Assembly (NCBI GenBank): GCA_019054805.1
Contig: JAHQIY010000026.1
Span: 806,001-870,000 of the forward strand
Origin: Brachionus manjavacas
Taxonomy: Eukaryota; Rotifera; Eurotatoria; Ploima; Brachionidae
Length of the DNA: 64,000 bases
Direction: 5' to 3'
The translations under genes were made by a program, and so were the position numbers. Every line of letters starts with the position of its first letter. The first letter of the stretch is position 1. The notes under the pieces are model-generated. The model made no database searches, was not told the DNA's origin, and saw only the letters and a list, made by a program, of their open reading frames with translations. Shown piece after piece: positions 26,287-36,000 of this stretch.

Positions 26287-27113
26287 CTATATTTTATCGT
26301 TTTTTTGAAAAGATATCTTAAATGAAGTCGGTGAAGTGCTAGAAGTCTTTTCAGGCAAAGAATCAATATTTCGTATCTTCAAATCTTTGATTACTATTTT
26401 ATCGAGTTTGCTTTTTTCATTTGAATTATTTGGTCGGATAGTTTTTAATTTTGGCAAAATAAGCGATTTGGATTGAAGTTCATTTTCGTCAAATTTCGAA
26501 GGCCCCATCCAAAAGACAGAATTACTTTCTAATTTTTCAGCATTCTTTAGTCTCTCCTGTGATCTTTTGCGACTTCTGTTGGAATTTTTTCTCTCAAAGC
26601 CCTGAGACAATCGTCTACCTGATTCATTATTAACAAATTTGTTAAGCATTGATAACTTATCGATGTCGCTTTTTACTTCAGAATTTGGCAATCCGATTTT
26701 TCGGCCCAAATTCTGCATTGCTTGATTGCGCTTCTGCTCTTTCTCAGGCACATTCTCATTTAGCATTTTGGGAAAAAAAAACTTATCATAAGCTGGACTT
26801 TCGTAAAGTGTATTTTTCAAGTGTTTTTTCATATCATCAGGAAGTGTATAATTATCTTCTTTGACTGAGCAAATCATTGATCCATCTATACCTTGATAAT
26901 TTTAATTAAATTTATTTTGCACTCTTTTAAGAGTTAAATTGAACCTGTTAGGAATTTCAAATTTTTGGGGTTTGCGGCGTGTCGGACAAAAAACATGTTG
27001 TTACTGCGAGTGCCAAAGCGATTAGTTAGAACAGAATCGTTTACCGAGCTCACTATGTGGTATTTTTTAGCTGGAATCTGTTGGAAGTGAAAATCTCGGC
27101 TAAAATAGCTCAT
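26287..27113 (-). CDS. Uncharacterised basic protein, 257 aa, two exons
   Basis: Exons 26945-27113 and 26287-26891 join in phase across a 53-bp intron, and the junction reads FLTGIDGSMICSV. The ATG at 27113 follows a purine-rich leader. The N-terminal third is compact (FHFQQIPAKKYHIVSSVNDS, then NNMFFVRHAANPKN). The middle has LPDDMKKHLKNTLYESPAYD and KFFFPKMLNENVPEKEQKRN, and the rest is rich in Ser, Lys and Arg and looks disordered. There is no signal peptide or membrane segment. The style, short structured motifs plus a disordered tail, is common among axonemal small proteins, but I do not recognise the family. Confidence 0.75.
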
Positions 27114-28489
27114 TTTTGCCCAATTCGATATTTATTATTAATTATAAGTTTTCAACTTTGCTTATAAACAAAATTCTAACACCAGCAAAATAAAAGAACT
27201 ATTTTCTAATTTTGAGTAGTTGGCAAGAGAGTTTTTGTTTAAATTGGAAACATTTAAAAGTGATTTCGATGAAATAATTTATTAGCCTTGAGATATATTT
27301 AAAATAAAAATTGAAAACAAAATATGATCAATATTGGAAAAAAAGCTTTTTTGTCTAAAAAAGAAAGTCATTTTTGCTTGTTGAAATTATTTTGTCATTC
27401 CTTGACCAAAGATACTTGATAAACTTTACTAGTAAATTACCTTTAACCAATTTTTTTTTGTTTTTTTTAATTCAATAACTTTCAAGAAGATTTAAAAAAT
27501 AAAGTTTATTCAACCCATTTGAACGCTTTAATTTGTGACAAATAGTAGAGCTCTTGAAAAAAGTAAAACTTCGAGTTTAAAAATATAAACTTAGATGAAA
27601 CTAAATTTTAAAAATCAAAAGACAATTATATTTCGATTTTTATTTAACCTGATAAATTTTATGGCATTTAAAAAAAAATAAATTAAAATAAATACTTATT
27701 TGAAAAAGATTTTTTTGTTAAAACAAATTTTTTATAGATTCAATTAAATTAGAATTATAAAAATTTGTGGTATTCTTGATTTTAATTTTTCGTAAGATAA
27801 AATTGCTTTTCGTTTTAAGATTAAAAATTTAACCGAGCATACAAAATTCAAGTATTAATTTATGATTATTATTTATAATATTTAGATTTAAAAATAATCA
27901 TAATTGGAAGCAAAATCTTCAATAAATGATCGCTCCAGAAAATTAATTAAGCTATAAATTTATGAAACAGATTGAAAAAAAATTAGCATGTATTCGCTGA
28001 AATAATATGAAATTATTTTTTAATTTATTTGATCAAAATTAAACTTTCTAACTTCAAGATTAATTTTCAACTTACTCTCAAGTAATATAATTAAATTCTT
28101 AGATATTTTATAAAGTTTAGATTTTAACATGGAATAACTTTAATAAAGATAGATTTCCCGCTATCTCTTTGTCATGACAAAATTTAAGCTTGTTGTAGCT
28201 ATGATACTTATAAATAGATAGAGAGAGACGAGCGGGTTTCTAGTCAAATCGATTTTTCAGGTATTTTTACTCTATGTAATATTAAAGACCTGATAAAAGT
28301 GAAATGATATTGCAATAAAAAATTAAAAGATAATAAATAACCAAGATATCTAATCTTTATTAAATAACTCATTTAAAAATAACAATTCTATAAAAATTTA
28401 CTATTTATTCGAAAAAATAACATAAGTTCTTAAAAAAAAAAAAAACAGCCTAAATAATTCAATTATTTTCAGATCGTTGAATTCCACAA
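27114..28489. other. Intergenic, about 1.4 kb
   Basis: AT-rich sequence between the uncharacterised 257-aa gene and the 3' end of the guanylate kinase gene. I see no ORF, repeat or RNA gene in it. Confidence 0.5.
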
Positions 28490-29134
28490 TCACAAACCAT
28501 TTATTTTTGTGATTTGAGATTTGAGTATCTCTCTTAATTTGGCGTATGCTTGCTCTAGATCATCATTAACTATGGTATAATCAAATGCATTTGGTTCGGA
28601 TTTTTCAAAATCCAATTCGATTCTAGCCGTATCCAATCTTTTCTGCAGGGATTCTGGTGTTTCAGTTCCGCGTTCTTTTAATCGTTTTTCCAATGTTTCC
28701 ATGCTAGGTGGCTTGATAAAGCAATAGATTGGATTTAAGTTGCTTTTCTTTAGACTTTTAACTCCTTGAATGTCCACGTCCAAAGCACAAATTCTTCCAC
28801 TTTCCAAAACAGCTTCAACCGCTTTTTTGGACGTTCCGTAAATATTTCCTGAAAACTCAGCATGTTCCAAAAACTCATTTTTCTCGACAGCTCTGAGGAT
28901 TTCTTCGCGTGTCACAAAATGGTATTCTCTTCCATTTTCCTCGCCCGGCCTTGGCTTACGGGTCGTATGTGAGACACTAAAAGCAAACGCTTCTGGAAAT
29001 TCCTTCATCAATCGCTTTAACAAAGTTGACTTGCCACTGCCCGATGGACCGCAAAACACAACTGGTCTTAAGCTGGTGCCATTAGCTAATTGCGATGCCA
29101 TAGTTCTAGCAGCTGAATAAATCAAGTTTAGCAT
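28490..29134 (-). CDS. GUK1: Guanylate kinase
   Basis: Phosphorylates GMP/dGMP to the diphosphate using ATP, in the cytosol. A single 214-aa exon from the ATG at 29134. Walker A GPSGSGKSTLLKRL lies at residues 29-42. The GMP-binding set follows: SVSHTTRKPRPGE, GREYHFV, E in FLEHAEFSGNIYGTS, and DVDIQGVKSLKK. The lid and adenine regions are IKPPSMETLEKRLKERGTET and YTIVNDDLEQAY. Length is close to human GUK1 (197 aa) plus about 17 N-terminal residues, which may be a cytosolic extension or a weak targeting sequence. There are no introns in the coding part, unlike most neighbours. Confidence 0.97.
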   Translation of the reverse strand: MLNLIYSAARTMASQLANGTSLRPVVFCGPSGSGKSTLLKRLMKEFPEAFAFSVSHTTRKPRPGEENGREYHFVTREEILRAVEKNEFLEHAEFSGNIYGTSKKAVEAVLESGRICALDVDIQGVKSLKKSNLNPIYCFIKPPSMETLEKRLKERGTETPESLQKRLDTARIELDFEKSEPNAFDYTIVNDDLEQAYAKLREILKSQITKINGL

Positions 29135-30229
29135 AAAAAAAAATTAGTTTTTTTTTTTAATTAAAAAACAGGTGAGAAAAATCTCTAGAATTTTGTTGGG
29201 AAGATACCACAGTTTTTATGCATAAATGAAAAGTACACGTAAAGTGTTTTTTTTTTTCATTAAAAAATGCAAGTATTCCTAAGCATGGTGAATAAATGTC
29301 GACTCTTTTTTTGGAATTTTAAACAGATCTTGATAAAAATGCTGATAAAAAATGAAAAATATTTTTGCGTTTTTAACCATAAATTTTTGTTCATGTTGAC
29401 AAATTAATTCTAGCTTTCAACCTAAAGGAAATAATTTCTTACAAGTAAATCCTTAATGAAGTAATCTGAAATGAAGTCGGCACCAGAAACCTTTATTTTT
29501 AAATGGATAAAATCAATACATCTCTCTCTAAACACGAAATTTAAAATAATTTCTCATTTATGCGTCAAAATCAATAAAAGGGTTTAAAAAATTAATCATA
29601 AGGATCTGGTGAAAATTTTTAAGAAAAATCAACAAGAAATTTTTTTGCATAATTTTTTAATTTCTATCTTAATGAATAGTTTGAAGAAAATTTTTTCAGA
29701 TTACTAATTTAAATTTAAAATTATGTAATGAAACAATTTTAAAAAAATAAATACTGCATCATATCATGATTTTACTAATAAAAAAAGACTGATTTTCTAG
29801 CGGTTAGAATAATCAAAGCATGTTTTCTTATCTAAAACATGCTATCTTAGCAGTCTCTTATTCCAAGGTTTTAAATTTAAAACAGTTCTTCTAAGACAAT
29901 CCAAGACTTGCTTTAGGCTTTGGAAAAGTGTTTTTATTTTTAGCAGTGATTAGAAGGCTGATAATTTAGCTTGTAAATTCAAAAATTCGTTTGCACTAAT
30001 TTATTCGAATCTCTAAAAATTTATATTTAATTTTATGAAATAATTTTTAAAAATAAACTTGAAAAACTGTTTTAACAATCAAAAAACATTAAAAATTATT
30101 AAAAAAAAAAAAAAAGAAGAAATTATTTTTTAAATAAAAATATAAATAAATCCTTCAAAATTCCATTTCAAAAATTCAGTGACCAAAATTAAACCTTCTG
30201 AATTCGAATTTTGATCCAAGCTTAATTAA
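29135..30229. other. Intergenic, about 1.1 kb
   Basis: AT-rich spacer upstream of guanylate kinase and downstream of the coiled-coil gene. It contains several A/T homopolymers, no gene and no inverted repeat that I can support. Confidence 0.5.
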
Positions 30230-31300
30230 TTAGCTTTGATTAAGCAACCAATAACCAATTGGTTTTGCATAAATATCATTTAAAAGCTTGGTAATCATGT
30301 CTGTTTTGTCCATGCCGAATCTTTCTGGCACACTAAAATTCTCAATTGCATTGACTTGTTTGGGCTCTTTTTTGACCATGTCTGTGTCGCAATCATCGAA
30401 CTCTTCCAGAACTTCCGCCCATTCTGAAAATTAATTCTATTAAAAAAATTAAATTCAGCTAATTCCAAATTAGACACACACCTTTATCATAATTTATAAG
30501 CTCATATGAATTTGCTTTTTTTAAATTCGACTCTGTCGTATCTAGGGGTTTGGATGCTAGAAGCCATTTGTTGTTCTCGAGATCTTCACTCTGTTTTAAA
30601 TTTGTCGATTCTGTTCTAACAGCACTTAAAAAAAAACTCAAATAATTGTCTTTAAATGACTGTCTATTTTACTTTTGAATATTTTCTATTTGGTTTTTAA
30701 GGAGATGGCTTAAATGGTGCTGACTGGAATATAAATTATCAACATGACTTTTCCTGTAATTTTCAATTGACTTTAGGCTTTTGGAAAAAATTTTAATTTT
30801 TTTTCTTCAAAAAATTTTGAAACCAGTCCTCACTTTTCCTTTATCCGCTGAATAGAAGAATCAATTTGCTTGAGACATAGAAGCTTTTCCGAGTCATTTA
30901 GAAGCGACAAGCTATTTAGATTTCCAATGAGCTGATTAATGTCGTTTTCAGAGTTTCTCACAGGCATGTCAATTTGTTCCTTGATGAGTTCGGACTCAAA
31001 TTTTTTGTACATTTTGCTTGAGAGCTTGGACAGGTCGCCTTTAAGCCGGTCAAAAGTGGTGTCCAACTCATCTTTTACCTAAATATGAACCAGAAGTCAG
31101 TTTTTTGGAACAAATTGTGCTACTAAATTGTTTACTTTTTGCTTTGATTGTTCAGTGTTGGTTCGGATTTGGTCAGTTATTTTCAAACAGTCAAGCAGCT
31201 CACTCAATCGGTTTTCAATTTGAATTTGTTGTTCGTATGTGTTGAGGAAAAATTTAACTTTATTCATGTTTTTCGACGAGTTTGACATGTTTTCTAAGTC
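30230..31300 (-). CDS. Uncharacterised coiled-coil protein, at least 279 aa, five exons
   Basis: Exons 31136-31300, 30834-31078, 30673-30777, 30482-30624 and 30230-30423 join in phase. The first ATG is at 31288, but an acceptor (TTCTAG) precedes 31300 and the frame is open to it (DLEN-M), so a further 5' exon is possible. Residues 1-150 are rich in heptad-like Leu/Ile/Lys/Glu (IQIENRLSELLDCLKI, LKGDLSKLSSKMYKKF, NQLIGNLNSLSLLNDSEK). The C-terminal 60 residues carry an acidic stretch (EWAEVLEEFDDCDTD) and end in IYAKPIGYWLLNQS. I do not recognise the family. It lies 600 bp downstream of REC114 on the same strand. Confidence 0.75.
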
Positions 31301-31921
31301 CTAGAATGAACAAAATGCTTTCAACTAAAGCTGGGTTTTTATATTAGCTTGAAATTAGAAATTTGCATGCTCCTTCAAAAATTTGATATCAAGAATTGCA
31401 AGTCTAAATTATTCAACGAAAAAAAAACACAAGCTTTAACTCGACTAAATAATTATAATAATTTCAAATTATTTTTTAAGAAATAAATCGTCTATCTTTA
31501 CATGGCTTAGTGTAATTTGCCAAGCCGACTTAAATTTAACTTTGCAATCTGTACTTTGAAATTCAAGTTTTTTCTTTTAATGAAGCAATAATTTCAGATT
31601 TTTTTGTTAAGTTTAGGTTGTCACTCTTCCCATTCGTGCAAGGATCGCGTCAGCCCAACTTTTTTTCCTCATTACAAGGCTGGCCAAGACCAGTAGACAC
31701 ATTTACTTAAATTTTAGATGCGCCAAAGCGTCCGCACTCAGGGCCTCACGGCAACAACCGGACAATTCTGAGTGTAACCACAGAATAGACACTTTGGACT
31801 AAAATTCAAATCACTACTTATTCTCGAGACGCGTTTGAGAAAATAGGTTTTTAAAATTAACTTTATTTTATTCTAAATAGTTAAATAAAGATGTCTGAAT
31901 TAAAAAAAAAAAAAGAAAAGT
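31301..31921. other. Intergenic with a GC-richer unexplained island
   Basis: Between REC114 and the coiled-coil gene. From about 31620 to 31830 base composition rises well above the surroundings, with words such as GGCTGGCCAAGACCAG and GGGCCTCACGGC, yet no ORF or tRNA fold is apparent. A SINE or a structured RNA are possibilities. Confidence 0.4.
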
Positions 31922-32789
31922 TTATTCATTTTTTAAAATTTTATCAAATATGCTATCAACTTTTTTGACAAAACTTGGAAACATGGGATCAATGAGACAA
32001 CAAATTATGAATTCCTGCAAAGCCTTGTCATCTTCACTGTTCAAAATGTCCGCTTCAGATTCGTGTTGGTAGAGTAAAGGCAGTTTATTCTCATTTTTCT
32101 TTACCAATAACTGACCAAAATGAAATTAAAAAAAATTTCAGAATAAAATTCCAAATGTTACATCAGTCATTTGACTTAATCCTAAGGCATCCACTTTTTT
32201 CTTTGATTTCTGGACCGAGAAGTACTTGTTCTCGAAGCTAATGTCCGAACCGAATTCAATCACATCTATAAATCGGCTCAATTCTTTGACACATGCTAAA
32301 CAATTTGACTCGTTTGATTTCATATTTGAATCGGAGAATTGCACTCTAAATTTTCTCATCACATCCTTTAAGTGTCATTTAAATCTTTTACCCAATTTTC
32401 TTCTAGTTTTACCTTTATTTTGAATATTACGAGCAAACTGTGCACTTTGTAGAAAGCTTTGAGATTGGATCTATTTGTCCAGAGATTGATAAATTCCTAT
32501 TTCAACAAAAAATTACAATCACATGCTTAATTAAGTGAGCTAGTGTTACGTGAATTTCGTTTTCATGCTTAACAAGGAGAAAATTGGTTGGCGTGAGTGA
32601 CAAATGGATCGGGTTAATGAAACTAGAACTGTCTATGGTCTAGATTATTTATCTTAAATTTTGAGATTTTAATTTTTAATTTTGCTTCATTACCTCCCAT
32701 TCGAATTTATTTTGGTCATTTCTGGTTTGCCTTGAGTATTTGGTTAAAATCCACGTGTGAGTAAAATTCAAAATTTCAAAATTAGCCAT
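31922..32789 (-). CDS. REC114: Meiotic recombination protein REC114
   Basis: REC114 partners MEI4 and activates SPO11-dependent double-strand breaks on meiotic chromosome axes. Five exons, all in phase 0: 32694-32789, 32550-32639, 32413-32496, 32162-32365 and 31922-32110, giving 220 aa (human about 266). The N-terminal two thirds should form the PH-like domain. The diagnostic stretch is MRKFRVQFSDSNMKSNESNC then CVKELSRFIDV, matching human LFRVQFSGESKEQALEHC then CVQKLAQYITV. The C-terminus IDPMFPSFVKKVDSIFDKIL is a short predicted helix, where the MEI4-binding segment lies in the family. The protein is small and fast evolving, so this rests mainly on one motif and the domain layout. Confidence 0.78.
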
Positions 32790-33003
32790 TTTCTATTTGT
32801 GAATGAAAGAGAGGAAAATTTTTTCCCCACTGGACTTGAAAATTATGCACTTAACATTAAAATTTTCCAAAAAGAGTAGAAAAAATTTATTTAAAAAAAG
32901 TTAAATATTATGATGAAACAAAAATAGCTTTTGCAAACTTTTTCAAAAATTCTACAAAAGACTCGCTACAAATTGGAAAAAAAAAGTTTGAAAAAAATTT
33001 GGT

Positions 33004-36000
33004 CTAAAAATTTTGCATAAATCCGCCATTTAAATTTGTACTAAGAACTTGTTTGGGGTTATAGACAATTTGACTTTCAGCACCAAACAGCAAAGCCTCA
33101 AGTTGATTTAATTTTTCTGAAATAAAAATTTTCTCATCTGCTTGAATCTGTTTGCCAGAATTGTAAAAAAATTCGTTCAACTGATCAACCAATTCGGACA
33201 CCTGTTGTTTAGTCTCGTTCGTAAAATCATTTTCTTTAGACAAAAAAAAGTCATTAGCTGTGCTAAATTTAGAGATAAAATTTGCTCTTTTGATTTCGCT
33301 GAGAATTTCGTAAAAACTCTGCTCGCCAAAATAAAAAATTGGCTCTTCCTTTTTCGAGTTCCATATTAAGCCTTCAAGTTTTTGTATTTCATGAGTGTTT
33401 TCCTCTGAGTCAAGTCTGGATTTAAAGTCAAAAAGATCCTTAAACAAGCAAAAGCTATGATCTAGCACAATCAATTCATTTCTGGTCAGCGGCCTGGAGT
33501 TGAGAATGCTGAAAATTGATGAAATAAATTTAAAATCAAATTGATTATGAGGAGATTTGAATTTGGTATAGTTTTCAAGTTGTTGTGCCAATCTGAGTTG
33601 TTCAAATGAATTTTCTTCCGCACTGCCATACTCAATTTTTTTTAATTCTTCGATTTTTTCTTGTTCTTGTTTGACTAAATTGGAATAGCGCAAGGTTGAC
33701 CGGATGGGTGTTCTGCACTTTGGACAAACAGGTGCACAACTAGCACACTGTGCTTTTACCCATTTGTCCAAGCCTGTCGATTCAAACAAGTGCTTGCAGT
33801 CGAACAAGAGGACAAATTTTGCCTTTTCGTCTCGTTCGCTGCCAAAAAAGATCTTTGTTACCTTAGTTCTATCACAAACTCGGCACAGACGAGGACATGG
33901 CTCACCACAAACACCAATGCACGTGTGACCACACTTTAGCAATTTATCACATGGTTCATTACAAGCTGGACGGTCGCATAACTCCGAGCACTTCTTGTCG
34001 CAAACAAAATGAGCACATTTGTGCGAACATTGTTTTTGGCACATTGGTTTAGGCATAAAGCATGATTGCTCAAAAATTTTGTGTCTACACTTAAACAGAC
34101 ATTGTTTGAAACATGGTTCAAATCTACGCCAACACTCTACTGTTGACTTGTGTCCGCATGGCATTTCTCTCACAATTACTTGGTCGCACTTTTTATGCAC
34201 TCTACCACTAATGCATTCACCACATAGCTTGTTGCACTGATGACCACAGTCTAGCATTGCTCCACAAGGTCTGTTGCACAATTTCTCATAGTTCCATTTT
34301 TTCTCACCGCATGAGACCATCATTTTTGTCTTGTGTTCACACGGGGTCTCAATTTCAATGTGGCTTTTACAGTTTAAATCGTGGCCATCTTTGTGCAAGT
34401 GTTTGGCGCATACTTTTGGACATTTGTGGCCACATTTAAGCACAAAATCACAAGGGATGTAGCAAAAAGATTTGATGGGTTCCGTGTTACAATAAAGGCT
34501 GATGGTGTGGCCGCATTCAGGCACCAATTTTTCCACCTTGAATTTGCACGAATTACACTCTTCTGTCTGATAGCACAATCTAGTGCATTTGTGACCACAG
34601 GTTTGGTTTATTTTGTCGCAAGGCATTTGGCAGATGAAATTAGTGTGCTCTGGATCCACGTTTCCGTGACAGTAATTGGGACAGCAGTGTCCACATTTGA
34701 GCCCAAAATTACATTTCAAAAAGCAACCACCGTCAGTTCTCTTGTCAAAATCGTCAGGTTCAATGGCGACCAAATCGTTTTGGGGATGAGATGAACAAGT
34801 TAGTCTGAGACCATCGCCGACACACTCCAACTGTTTCAGATGTTCGATTATGCTGGCCCATTTGTCACTGTGCTTAGCTATGAAATCTAAATTTCCGATG
34901 CAAAAAAATCCCTTCCTGGCACGAGACAGAGCCACACAGACTCGATTGTGGATATTCAGAAATCCGATCTTCTCAATTGTGTTAGACCGGACAAGTGACA
35001 AAAGAATGATGTCATTTTCTTCGCCCTGAAAGTTGTCCACAGTGCTCACCTTAATGTCGGCAAGATTGTTGGTGCGCAACAGGTTTCTGAGCTCGCCAGC
35101 TTGGCCAAGATACATGGTCAACACTGTTATCTGATTAGGCTGGTAATTTTGTTTGATTAAATATTGACAAAGTTTGGTCAAATAAAGTGCTTCGTGTTGG
35201 TTTAACTTGGACAATGACTCGCTCATTTTTGACTCCAATTTTGAATGATTGATGAAGAAGATATTTTTGTGGACACCTCGAATCGGCTCGAATCGCAGCA
35301 CCGACGAATGATTGAGGATTTTTTTCTCGTAAAAGTGCTCCATCAACAAGCTGATCTCAGGTCTCATGCGATGTTGAGTCTTGAGCATTACTTTTTTGGC
35401 ATTGTTGTTGAGCAGTCTTTCGAATAGAGACACGTCCAAATGGAAATCAATGGCCAGATTGTATACAGCCGGATTGGGTCTGAGCTGAGCATGGTCTCCA
35501 ATTAGGATGAGGTGTTCGCAATTTTTCGACAAAGAGCTCACAATATGCGCCTCAAACACTTCGGCAGCTTCTTCTACGATGACAATGCGCGGTCCTATGT
35601 CTTTTAGTATTTTATGGTATCTGGACGAGCCAGTTGTGGTCATGGCTATGATCAAAGCGTTCTCCAAAACTGATTTATCTTTTTGCATGCGTATTTCTTG
35701 CAGCATTGACGAGCTCTGATTGAACTCTTTGACAAGCTTTTCCAACTCGGATTGTTTGTCAACTCGAAGCTTCTCCAGCCAAGTCAAATAGAGCGCAAAT
35801 CTTTCATTAATGTTCAATCTCCATATGTTGTAGCTCTCGTCCAAATGAAAATTTGTGCGTCCCTGGTTAAAATGATGCAACGATTGAAAGTGTTCTTTGA
35901 CCACTGCAACATCACCACTTGGTCTAAATTTTCTTTTTTTTTTCAAAAATTTCCTATCCTCCTGACAATCGGTGATGGACAGCTCGTTAAAGTAAAAGGC

